This document shows, one piece after another, positions 27,581-35,432 of a stretch of DNA of 64,000 nucleotides; positions within the stretch are counted from its first letter, which is position 1; each line of letters opens with the position of its first letter. Under the pieces are notes generated by a model. The model did not search any database. It was given only the letters and a program-made list of their open reading frames with translations, and was not told the DNA's origin. The DNA comes from Pseudomonas sp. KNUC1026 (lineage in GTDB: Bacteria; Pseudomonadota; Gammaproteobacteria; Pseudomonadales; Pseudomonadaceae). Where the stretch lies: assembly GCF_021650705.1 (NCBI RefSeq), contig NZ_CP087138.1, positions 2,108,001 through 2,172,000 on the forward strand, read 5' to 3'. The position numbers were made by a program, and so were the translations under genes.

Positions 27581-28213
27581 ATGGACACCGCTTTTCAAAC
27601 ACTCGCACTCAAGCTCGGCATCCAACTGCCGGAACGCTTTTCAGCACTGCTCGACCTAGCGCATTCAGGCACAGGAGCCATGCGCAGCGTGGAGGATTTG
27701 TTTTGGCTCGATGCCGAAGAGGCCGAGCGTGAGATCGATGAGTGGCTTAATCCCGAAGACCAGCAAGGGCGAACATTTCTGCCGTTCGCGAACAATGGTA
27801 GCGGTGAACCCTGGTGTTTCGTGCAACTGGAAACCGGCATGGCCGGGATTACGCAAGCACTGCATTATGGTCAGCTCACAAGCCTTGCTCACACCGATAT
27901 CTCTTCATGGGTGGCAAGCCAATACATAGGCCTCGCCACAGATGTGACCCGGCTATCCCATCAAAAAGACGTTGGCATGGCACTCATGCATGAGGGGCAA
28001 TCGCTTCACCCTGTATTGCTGCCGGCAGACTGTGCGCTGCTGGCCGACCTGTTTTCCAGGCCCTGCGTGGCCCTGGCATTCAAGGATGGCCCCAGGAGCC
28101 TCCCGAGAACAGTCAACGCCTTTATTTCTCGGGAAGAAGAGAAAGCATTGCTGCAAAGGCTCGAGCAGCCGGCCCCCATTGAATTCGCAGTTCTGCGTGA
28201 CTGGATGCGCTGA
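27581..28213 (+). CDS. SMI1/KNR4 (SUKH) family protein, immunity-like
   Basis: A 210-residue protein with a SUKH-like core: a N-terminal helix pair (LALKLGIQLPERFSALLDLA), then FLPFANNGSGEPWCFVQLET and DISSWVASQYI. SUKH proteins are mostly immunity partners of polymorphic or contact-dependent toxins. No toxin gene lies next to it. It is first in a series of similar solitary genes extending to 35240. Confidence 0.65.
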   Translation: MDTAFQTLALKLGIQLPERFSALLDLAHSGTGAMRSVEDLFWLDAEEAEREIDEWLNPEDQQGRTFLPFANNGSGEPWCFVQLETGMAGITQALHYGQLTSLAHTDISSWVASQYIGLATDVTRLSHQKDVGMALMHEGQSLHPVLLPADCALLADLFSRPCVALAFKDGPRSLPRTVNAFISREEEKALLQRLEQPAPIEFAVLRDWMR

Positions 28214-28250
28214 GCACCGCTGGCATCTGCAGAACGACAACGGAGTACCC

Positions 28251-28856
28251 ATGAGCGAAAAACAACCCTGCCGTATTTGCGCGAAGTTGATACTGCCAAC
28301 CACGGCTGCTCGCAACGATGGAATGTGCATGCCTTGCAAAGGCGGCTATCGGCAAAATATCGAAGACGGCAAACTCCGGGGCGAAGAGCACAGGCGTTAC
28401 CTTGCGAGCGCGGAGGCTTTGTATTGGAACGCACTGGTCGGGCGCGTCCACCACTCTCCCGAGGGGCTCTCAGAGTTGGCATTGGCAGAACAGCATTATT
28501 ACGCAGTCAGCGCATTACAGGGTGAGGTGTACAACGGCGGCCTCGATCAATACTTCGGCAACTCCTCGGGAGATCACTACGCCAGCGCTTGCGCGGGGCT
28601 TCTGGAACTTGGGGCAACGCAGACGCTGGCCCTGCTCCATGAGGCGAAACACCTGCTGTTCGGTGCCCAGCCGGTACCCACCGAACAAGCCTTGCGCCAA
28701 CTGAGCATGCCCACCTACGCAGACGAACGGGACCTTGATTGCGAAGCCGCACTGGATGCCCTCGACACGCAATTTTACCTCGACGCCGAACAACTCAACG
28801 AGCGCCTGCTGAGGTACGCCCGCGAGCACCGGTTGTTCGAAATGGAAGTTGAGTGA
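28251..28856 (+). CDS. DUF4375 (DMP19-like) protein with N-terminal zinc-ribbon-like segment
   Basis: A 201-residue protein. The N-terminus has two CxxC pairs (CRICAKLI and CMPCKGGY, residues about 7-34), a small zinc-binding motif. The rest matches the DUF4375 pattern QGEVYNGGLDQYFGNSSGDH, typical of immunity or DNA-mimic-like (DMP19) proteins. It follows the SUKH gene by 37 bp and may be co-transcribed. Confidence 0.72.
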   Translation: MSEKQPCRICAKLILPTTAARNDGMCMPCKGGYRQNIEDGKLRGEEHRRYLASAEALYWNALVGRVHHSPEGLSELALAEQHYYAVSALQGEVYNGGLDQYFGNSSGDHYASACAGLLELGATQTLALLHEAKHLLFGAQPVPTEQALRQLSMPTYADERDLDCEAALDALDTQFYLDAEQLNERLLRYAREHRLFEMEVE

Positions 28857-28859
28857 CTG

Positions 28860-30107
28860 TCAGCCTTGCATGGCGTTGAGCCCGACGCCCGCGAGATAAC
28901 GCACCTGCTCATCGCTATCCTGTGTAACCCTGCACAGGCCCTCGATTGCCCGAAGCACGTCGCAAGGTTGCATGCCGCTGTTATTCAACCCACTCACAGC
29001 ATGGCGGCGAATGGCGACGTGGGGTGAAGACAGGCCACGCAAGGCTTCGCTGACATCAGCAGCAGTAGTGTCGATTCTGCCGCAAGCGGCTTCAAGGGCT
29101 TCTTCAACCGCAGGCCCAAGTTCAGGGCGCTGATCAAGCAGGCGCTCAAGGGGCCTGTAGCTCAGCACCAGTGGCCGCACGCCCCGCCAGCGGAAACCGC
29201 CGAAGTCAGCGCAGATGCCCGCGACCGCGAGTTCAGGTGATTGCTGCACGAGCCAGTCGACATCTCCGAGATAACCCAGGGCCGTTGCGCACCAATGGCG
29301 TGTCGGCCGCTCGGCGCCCTCCACTGCCTGCCGCCGGAGGGCCTGGACCACGGGCTGGTCGGCAATGCCCGCCAGCCCGAGAATCCGCGCCGCCGGTGTG
29401 GGTTCCGTGTGCCCATTGACCTGCTCGATAAGCGCAGCCTGTGCGGGGCGGCTATTGGCAATCAACCAGCGCTCTGCGTATTCCGCCGACACGCCGTCAT
29501 GATGGTGCAAGCGCCCGACGTAGAAAGCCGCCTGCTCGGCATACGGCAAGGCAGAGACGTTGCGCAAGGTATTTTCGATGCCCCATTCGACAGGGAAATT
29601 ATCCTCGAACTGCTGGCGCGTCAGGCTGCGTCGGGCCAGGGCAATATCGCCAGCGAAGTCATGGAAAAACACAACGAAGCCAGGCGCCACATTCGGGTGC
29701 TGGCAGAAATGCCGGCCCAGCGCCCTGGCGGCACGGCTCACAGTGACCAGAAAGCGCCGCTCAGCCGCTTGCCATTGGCGCGCGCCAAGCCGGTTGGCAT
29801 GGGCTTGCAACTCATCGTCAAGGGGCGTGAACGGCTCGGCAGCGCAGATTTCCCAATCCCACTGCCAATCCGCCGGGTTCCACTTCACCGAACCGAAGCT
29901 TTGATCTTGCTCATCGGGGCAGCTTTGGCTGAGTGCTTGCAGGCTGTTTGCGGCAAAGCTGGGCAGCGACAGCACAGCCTCTTCTTCCCGGTAGCTGGCG
30001 TGAAATGCCGCAGCGTACAGTGGGCTACAGCCTTCATCGAGCAATGTTTGCAAGCTATGCCTGGCGGCGTCGAACAGCGCCCGCTCCAAAGCTTTCCAGT
30101 TCATCAT
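28860..30107 (-). CDS. DUF4303-like protein with HEAT-type repeats
   Basis: A 415-residue two-part protein. The first 190 residues resemble DUF4303 (YAAAFHASYREEEAVLSLPS, KWNPADWQWDWE), an immunity-related family. The second half is alpha-helical repeat (LGLAGIADQPVVQALRRQAV, TALGYLGDVDWLVQQSPEL, SPHVAIRRHAVSGLNNSG), HEAT-like. An ATG-ATG pair at 30102-30107 follows a GGGAG box. It converges on the DUF4375 gene with 3 bp between. The fusion of an immunity-type domain with HEAT repeats is the main point of interest. Confidence 0.62.
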   Translation of the reverse strand: MMNWKALERALFDAARHSLQTLLDEGCSPLYAAAFHASYREEEAVLSLPSFAANSLQALSQSCPDEQDQSFGSVKWNPADWQWDWEICAAEPFTPLDDELQAHANRLGARQWQAAERRFLVTVSRAARALGRHFCQHPNVAPGFVVFFHDFAGDIALARRSLTRQQFEDNFPVEWGIENTLRNVSALPYAEQAAFYVGRLHHHDGVSAEYAERWLIANSRPAQAALIEQVNGHTEPTPAARILGLAGIADQPVVQALRRQAVEGAERPTRHWCATALGYLGDVDWLVQQSPELAVAGICADFGGFRWRGVRPLVLSYRPLERLLDQRPELGPAVEEALEAACGRIDTTAADVSEALRGLSSPHVAIRRHAVSGLNNSGMQPCDVLRAIEGLCRVTQDSDEQVRYLAGVGLNAMQG

Positions 30108-30112
30108 CGCTC

Positions 30113-30541
30113 TCAGCTCCCTTCAAACAGCCCCAGATAGCGCAAGCCGTTGTAACTGTTTTCAGGCGGGATGCTGAGCACGCCATCACCGTCGGTATAC
30201 CAGAACGTCGCATTGGCCTCTGCAATGCCTAACGCTGCGCAAGCGGCCATGGCCCTCGCCCAGTCGCTCGGATCGATGGGGGCGTCCTTCAGGATTTCTT
30301 CGACCGCAACCGGCTTGGCGCGCCGCGCGATGATGCCGATGAAATCTTCGTCGTACCACTTGGCACCGACATCCCTGCAGAAGCCACACACACGGTACGC
30401 AGGATCATCAAAATCGCCTTCCACGGAATAGTCCAATTCGAAGTATTTTTGATATTCGCTTTCTGGCGTAAAGTTGGTGCCTACCCAAACATGCACCTTT
30501 TCATAGTTTTCCAGGTTATACGTATTCACTGAATGCTCCAT
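30113..30541 (-). CDS. Imm22-family immunity protein
   Basis: A 142-residue acidic protein with the Imm22 pattern: VHVWVGTNFTPESEYQKYFE near the N-terminus and GAKWYDEDFIGIIARR in the middle. It lies 5 bp upstream of the HEAT-repeat gene in the same direction, likely an operon. No nuclease toxin is adjacent. Confidence 0.7.
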   Translation of the reverse strand: MEHSVNTYNLENYEKVHVWVGTNFTPESEYQKYFELDYSVEGDFDDPAYRVCGFCRDVGAKWYDEDFIGIIARRAKPVAVEEILKDAPIDPSDWARAMAACAALGIAEANATFWYTDGDGVLSIPPENSYNGLRYLGLFEGS

Positions 30542-30565
30542 GCCTGCCAGCGCCGCGATAAAAGC

Positions 30566-31390
30566 CTATTGAAGGTTAGCCACTGCCCTTTTCGCAGCTT
30601 CGGCTTTGAGCGCTTTGGTTTTACCGTACTCTGCCAGCAGCTCCAACGTATGTTTACCAGCGTTGGGATGGTTGAGCAGATACTCGTGCAGCAATTTGTT
30701 GCCGGCTTTGACGAGTTGCAAAACAACCGCGGTGTCGTTGTACTCTTGTTCGAAACGCATCATCTGGCTTTCCAATCGATAATGATCTTCAGCCGTTTGC
30801 TCGGACGTGTCCTGGGCGAAAACCTGTACCCGTAGCTCATCCCGCTCAAGCACATGCACAAACAAGAATACGGTGGTCACAAAGGTCAGGTAGTTGCGAT
30901 TGGTCGCGGTTTCCGGAAGGTACACTTGCGAGCAGAAATGAAACAGCTGCCCGTTACAGGCAGGGATGCTGGCTTCTGACGCTTTCCACTTGGGTGGGCG
31001 GCGCAAAAAGAGAATGTCTTTCTTCTTGAGCATGTCGACACAAGCACGCTCGGTATCTTCCCCCTTGCGGCTGAACATCACGCCTTCATTTTGCGAGAGT
31101 GGATGATAGATCAGTGCACCATTGTGCAGTTGCTTTTCTATGACCAGGTAATGAACCTGCTGCAACCTGCCATATCTGGGGTGGACCTCACCCGTAAAAA
31201 CGGTACCGCCAAACAGGTAGAGCTCCCTTTCAATCTGGCTACCCAAAATCTCCAGATCTGCCTGCGCGAGTGTTATTCGCTCGATGAAGACCGCCTGATT
31301 ACCCTGTATCTGCGGCCAGGGAATATCCAGCATCGGGTCTTCGCCGTGCATGTTTACGGCAATCATGGCTGCTTCAGGTGCTGCACTCAT
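30566..31390 (-). CDS. Unknown 274-residue protein in the immunity array
   Basis: I do not recognise this family. No signal peptide or membrane helix at the ends; one hydrophobic stretch (YLTFVTTVFLFVHVLE) lies around residue 170. The C-terminus is a charged helix (GKTKALKAEAAKRAVANLQ). GC content is clearly lower than in flanking core genes. It precedes the Imm22 gene by 24 bp on the same strand. Confidence 0.55.
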   Translation of the reverse strand: MSAAPEAAMIAVNMHGEDPMLDIPWPQIQGNQAVFIERITLAQADLEILGSQIERELYLFGGTVFTGEVHPRYGRLQQVHYLVIEKQLHNGALIYHPLSQNEGVMFSRKGEDTERACVDMLKKKDILFLRRPPKWKASEASIPACNGQLFHFCSQVYLPETATNRNYLTFVTTVFLFVHVLERDELRVQVFAQDTSEQTAEDHYRLESQMMRFEQEYNDTAVVLQLVKAGNKLLHEYLLNHPNAGKHTLELLAEYGKTKALKAEAAKRAVANLQ

Positions 31391-31534
31391 ACTATCGACC
31401 TCTCCCGATCAGCAGGATGTATCCTAATAGTGATGGCTATCGCTACGCTCAACTACGAATCGAGGATATTCTCGGATTGCAATTGCGTACCCGCCTGCCT
31501 TGCCTGAGTGCTGCGATCAGGCAAGGCTGCAACC

Positions 31535-31966
31535 TTACTTCTGCTCGAGGAATTCGGTCAGGAATGCCTGCGGGCGGCCCGTCATGGACAACTCATCGTT
31601 ATAGACGACGCGCAGCTCATGGCTCTCACCCGGCAAGTAAAGCTCGCCAACGTCCCGATCCAGCCGCAATACTTCGTAGCGCTTGCCGTCTCGCTGGACG
31701 GAATAACGCGTGTCCTTGTTGGTTTTTTCCACGGCCATTTTCTGAATGCGCAGGTTCCACTCGTTGTCTACACCCGCCACTTGAACCAGTGCTTCATTGG
31801 CAGCACGATCACCGATACGCAAGATCCAGACCTTGACGCCCATCTCGCCGCTGTAGGCGAAAATCTTGTCAGCGATTTCCGGGCGCGCCTCCTCGGCCAT
31901 CGCAACGGACGAACCCAACAAGCAGACACTGAAAAGCACTGCCCAAACACTCCTGATTACCGACAT
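31535..31966 (-). CDS. Secreted small protein of unknown function
   Basis: A 143-residue protein with a clear signal peptide (SVWAVLFSVCLLGSSVAMAE, cleavage after AMA) and a mature part of about 120 residues rich in beta-strand patterns (VKVWILRIGDRAANEALVQV). It has no cysteine in the mature part and ends FLTEFLEQK. Periplasmic location is inferred. No family recognised; flanking genes are immunity-like. Confidence 0.6.
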   Translation of the reverse strand: MSVIRSVWAVLFSVCLLGSSVAMAEEARPEIADKIFAYSGEMGVKVWILRIGDRAANEALVQVAGVDNEWNLRIQKMAVEKTNKDTRYSVQRDGKRYEVLRLDRDVGELYLPGESHELRVVYNDELSMTGRPQAFLTEFLEQK

Positions 31967-32099
31967 CGATCGTCTTCCTTAGCGAAAAAAGTCCGAAATT
32001 ATACATAATTTGAAACCATTAATAAAGAGCGAGTATTACAACAAACTCACTGCAAAACCCGCACCTAAAACAAACTTGCGCCAGGCGTGCTGACTTTTA

Positions 32100-32669
32100 T
32101 TACAGCCGCTCGATCCTGAAGTCCCACCGATCAAAGTTTGCGCCATTCGGCACAGCCGGTAACGACTCGACGGCAGTAACACCTAACTGATACACGTTCT
32201 GAGAAAGCTCCGCACCAAGCTGGTTAAAACCGGTGATGCTCAATGAATAAAACCCCGGCTCGATATCGAGATAGTCGTTATTTCCCAAACGATCAGAGAG
32301 CCGGGCTTTGTAATTCAGGAAAAATTCCGGGTCCCAATCCATCAGCGCATGCAAATCCGCAATCAATAACAGGCCGCTGACGACATTCAGTGGAATATCC
32401 TCGTATCGAAAAACCGCCTCGTTGCTCTGCTCGAAAGGACGCATGCGCTCATCGCGCAAACGAAACACATAATTTTCTTCGGGAATGGGATACATGGGCA
32501 CCACCGCCCCGCTCTGCACGGCCAGGCTGCCTATGTTGCTTTGTTCGACGAAAATCTCAAAGACATTGGAATCATCAGGGCAATGTTCGGCGATGAAGCG
32601 GCTCAACACGGCCGGATCGAAAATAACCACACCGGGAATAAAGGCCTCTATCTGTGCCTCTGTTTTCAT
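32100..32669 (-). CDS. Unknown 189-residue protein, possibly immunity-related
   Basis: A soluble, acidic protein without signal peptide or membrane helices. The sequence has alternating strand patterns (PEENYVFRLRDERMRPFEQS, EPGFYSLSITGFNQLGAELS), resembling bacterial immunity proteins in composition only. Low GC. Divergent from the gene at 32791. No family recognised. Confidence 0.5.
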   Translation of the reverse strand: MKTEAQIEAFIPGVVIFDPAVLSRFIAEHCPDDSNVFEIFVEQSNIGSLAVQSGAVVPMYPIPEENYVFRLRDERMRPFEQSNEAVFRYEDIPLNVVSGLLLIADLHALMDWDPEFFLNYKARLSDRLGNNDYLDIEPGFYSLSITGFNQLGAELSQNVYQLGVTAVESLPAVPNGANFDRWDFRIERL

Positions 32670-32790
32670 CCGTTGCCCCCACAGGTTGAACCATCATTTC
32701 AAAAGGCGATCCCACATGGCGACGATCCGCCCTGCAATTCTCGGGATCATACCCACATCCACGCGCTGCACCCTATCACTGGAGCACCAC

Positions 32791-33240
32791 ATGAAATATG
32801 ACGATGCCTCTTGGCATTACGGAGGCACCTTTCCGGCGGAGCTGCCCGAAGCAGCGGGTGCCACCCATATCGGTATGTTCCTGGCATGGATGCTGATGAA
32901 TGACCTTGCCAGTGAAGAGCTCGAAGAAGACGCCGAGAGCGAACTGGCCCAACTCAAGGATCGCACCCTCACCGGCGCACGATTCCTGATGACTGTACTG
33001 GACGAAAAACTGACCGACGAAGAGTTCTCCGAGACCGGCAATGCATTCGCCGTCGCTTATTACCAAGGGCTGAACAACGACAGCCGTTACGTCGACGACT
33101 ACCTGCTGACATTCGGCGCCAGCATTGAAGGCCTCTACCATGTTGAGGACAGCTGGGCCCATTACGACCAGCTGAGTGGTGTGATAGGCGCACGCTTTGG
33201 GGCCTGGCAGGCGGCTGGCCAGCCCGAATATATCGTTTGA
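32791..33240 (+). CDS. DUF7832-like acidic protein, immunity-like
   Basis: A 149-residue strongly acidic protein starting MKYDDASWHYGGTFP with a helical middle (MFLAWMLMNDLASEELEEDA) and VEDSWAHYDQLSGVIGARFG at the end. The DDASWHY opening is typical of the DUF7832 group, found beside toxin-immunity loci. GGAG stands 6 bp before the ATG. It is followed after 32 bp by a SUKH gene. Confidence 0.6.
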   Translation: MKYDDASWHYGGTFPAELPEAAGATHIGMFLAWMLMNDLASEELEEDAESELAQLKDRTLTGARFLMTVLDEKLTDEEFSETGNAFAVAYYQGLNNDSRYVDDYLLTFGASIEGLYHVEDSWAHYDQLSGVIGARFGAWQAAGQPEYIV

Positions 33241-33272
33241 AGGGCTCAGCGCCCCGCAGTGAGTGCCTTCTG

Positions 33273-33647
33273 ATGGATCTGCCTTACACCAGCAAAAACC
33301 CGCCTGCCAGCACTGAAGCGATCACGCTGGCCATGCAGCAATGCACTATAGAACCGCGCGCCTGGATATGTGGATTCTGGGCACAGTGCGACGGCGCGAT
33401 GATTATCGACCTCGTGCAGATTTACTCCACTGACATGATTACCGAACGCCAGCAGACTTACGAAATTGCGGCTTACTTTCCTGATCATCTGCTTGTGGGT
33501 GACGACTCCGGCGGGCGCCTGATTTTGCTGGAGCGCTCCGGAAAGCATCGGTTTTACCTGCAGGACTCAGGGGACCCGTTCATAGATGATGCAATGGCTT
33601 TTTCATCCATCGACGACTTGATCAAGGCTGTTGCCAGTGAGCCATGA
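33273..33647 (+). CDS. SMI1/KNR4 (SUKH) family protein, immunity-like
   Basis: A 124-residue SUKH-fold protein. The diagnostic part is YEIAAYFPDHLLVGDDSGGR followed by a strand and SSIDDLIKAV at the C-terminus. The ATG at 33273 has no strong ribosome-binding site, so translation may be coupled to the gene upstream. Its stop is one base before the next ATG at 33649. Confidence 0.68.
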   Translation: MDLPYTSKNPPASTEAITLAMQQCTIEPRAWICGFWAQCDGAMIIDLVQIYSTDMITERQQTYEIAAYFPDHLLVGDDSGGRLILLERSGKHRFYLQDSGDPFIDDAMAFSSIDDLIKAVASEP

Positions 33648-33648
33648 C

Positions 33649-34185
33649 ATGCAATCCTCAAAAGACCTTATCCGCCAGCCGGGCTATCAGGCGCTCTCCG
33701 AGCAGCAACAGCGGCTGGTGATCGCCAGCTACACGTACAGAAGCCTGCGCCTGGTCGAGATGTTCGACCGCCGCTACGACCAGTGCCTGGCAGGCCTCTT
33801 TGGCCGTGGCCTGGCAGCCTACGCGGCCGGCACGGCCCATGACAGCCGCGCCCTGAAGGCAGAGATCGGCACCCACATACCTGATACCGATGAGTTTGGT
33901 GAAGAGGAAGGGGCCTATGCGCAAAACGCTTTCATTGCTTTGGCCTATCTGATGGAAGCAGCAACCTCTGGCGACCTGGCTTTATTGCAGGCCAGTATTG
34001 AAATGACCCAGAACAACGCTGACTTGTTGTGTTACGAATGCGACCCTGATTACACGCTGGTGGCACTGCTGGCTGCTGAGCAGCAGGTGCTCGACAACTT
34101 GGTGGCGCAGGCGGCGGCAATCGCTTCGGCGGAGCCTGCCACCCTCGACCTGATCGCATCGCTGGCCCTGCCCCACAGGCTGTGA
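33649..34185 (+). CDS. DUF416-family protein, immunity-like
   Basis: A 178-residue all-helical protein of the DUF416 (YjaG) type: LIASYTYRSLRLVEMFDRRY-like opening (LVIASYTYRSLRLVEMFDRR), AYAQNAFIALAYLMEAAT and the late YECDPDYTLVALLAAEQQ. E. coli has a chromosomal DUF416 gene of unknown role; related copies recur in polymorphic-toxin immunity arrays. Coupled to the SUKH gene before it. Confidence 0.65.
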   Translation: MQSSKDLIRQPGYQALSEQQQRLVIASYTYRSLRLVEMFDRRYDQCLAGLFGRGLAAYAAGTAHDSRALKAEIGTHIPDTDEFGEEEGAYAQNAFIALAYLMEAATSGDLALLQASIEMTQNNADLLCYECDPDYTLVALLAAEQQVLDNLVAQAAAIASAEPATLDLIASLALPHRL

Positions 34186-34233
34186 TTGTTGTGATTTGAT
34201 ACGCCTGATTGAACAGCCCGGACATGAGGCCCT

Positions 34234-34589
34234 ATGAAAACGTACAGCATTCGCGACGTGCTGCAGAACATCGCCCACATGCCTGACAGCTGGTTCTACC
34301 TGCCAGCGGCCGGATGGACGCTCGATACCCGCGGTGCGTTCTCACTGGACAGTCGTGATTTCGCCCCGAATCCACTGACTATCTGCCGTTTCAGGTATTT
34401 AGTGACGGTTGGGTATCGACACTGGAGAAGGCCATGATCGAAGACGTGATCTTCAACGTCGACCAGCAGTTGCCTCAAGCATCCATACAGAGGTACTTCA
34501 AGGCCTTCGAATACTTCTACCAGAACGACGCCTTCATCGAATTCAGCCCGCCCCGCGCTGATGCCCACGCCAATTCAGAGCAGGGTTAG
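34234..34589 (+). CDS. DUF7716-like immunity-type protein (one frame break)
   Basis: Starts MKTYSIRDVLQNIAHMPDSW and continues with WTLDTRGAFSLDSRD. A C is missing in the run at 34364-34367; restoring it gives FAPESTDYLPFQVFSDGWVS and then VDQQLPQASIQRYFKAFEYF, 118 residues in all. The pattern matches DUF7716 proteins, which appear singly in immunity clusters. Without correction the frame stops after 67 residues. Confidence 0.6.
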
Positions 34590-34646
34590 CGTAAGCCTCC
34601 AGCGGGATGCACGGATATTCACCCTGTTTGCAAGGACCTCACAATC

Positions 34647-35240
34647 ATGAGCCTCGTCGATAACTACCTCGCCGGCCTGCGCAAAGCCTTGCCGGCCGAA
34701 CAACTCGATGAGTTGCAACCTGCACACGGCGCCAGCGCGGCAGATATTCAGCGGCTGGCCGAGCGTTATCCGCTGTGCCCCGACAGCCTGCTGGAGCTGC
34801 TTGGCCACATCGACGGCACGCACTATCGGGATTACCCCGCTGGCAAGGTTCTGGTGCTGGTACTGGGCTCCGATGTATTTGAGTACCCCTACTACCTCAG
34901 TTCGGTCGACCAGATCCTTGAAGAAAGTGTGGATTACACCCGCAGCATTGCGCAGATCTATGCCGGCTATCTGGACACTGAGCCCGACCTGGTCGGCCCC
35001 GGAATCGATGTTTCGCTGGGCATGCATGAGCGGCTGTGTTTCTCCCACTGCATGAACAATGGAGGAACTTCGAGGCTGTACATCGACTTCAACCCAGCGG
35101 CCGGCGGCAAGGTGGGCCAGGTCGTGCGCTACCTCCACGACCCTGACAGCTACAAGGTGATCGCGCCAAGCTTCGATCAGTATTTGCAGCAGTTGATCGA
35201 TGACGATTACGCGTTCGTTTTCGAGGATGGCGACTACTGA
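34647..35240 (+). CDS. SMI1/KNR4 (SUKH) family protein, immunity-like
   Basis: A 197-residue classical SUKH protein: ASAADIQRLAERYPLCPDSL (the P-x-S-x-x-x-L motif), LLGHIDGTHYRDYPAGKVLV and SRLYIDFNPAAGGKVGQVVR, ending SFDQYLQQLIDDDYAFVFED. It is the last gene of the array; the MITE-like element begins 26 bp after its stop. Confidence 0.78.
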   Translation: MSLVDNYLAGLRKALPAEQLDELQPAHGASAADIQRLAERYPLCPDSLLELLGHIDGTHYRDYPAGKVLVLVLGSDVFEYPYYLSSVDQILEESVDYTRSIAQIYAGYLDTEPDLVGPGIDVSLGMHERLCFSHCMNNGGTSRLYIDFNPAAGGKVGQVVRYLHDPDSYKVIAPSFDQYLQQLIDDDYAFVFEDGDY

Positions 35241-35265
35241 GGCGCGGATACCATCGCCCTGAACT

Positions 35266-35426
35266 TAGGCTCTGTACGAAATGCATCCCAGCTCGGCCAT
35301 GCTGCGTTGAAAACAGGCTCGATCGCGAGCCCGGTCGGAATGCTCATTTACAACCAGTAAACTCCGCTTCCTCGCCTGTTTTCGCCTTGCCTTGCCTTCG
35401 CTGGAATACATTTCATACAGAGCCTA
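35266..35426. repeat. MITE-like element, 161 bp, with terminal and internal inverted repeats
   Basis: The ends TAGGCTCTGTACGAAATGCA (left) and TAGGCTCTGTATGAAATGTA (reverse complement of the right) match over about 26 bp with few differences, both starting at a TA dinucleotide. A second nested inverted repeat (GAAAACAGGC with GCCTGTTTTC) lies inside. There is no coding capacity. This is the structure of a non-autonomous transposon, probably IS5- or Tc1/IS630-like by its ends; family assignment is uncertain. Confidence 0.72.
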
Positions 35427-35432
35427 GACCCA

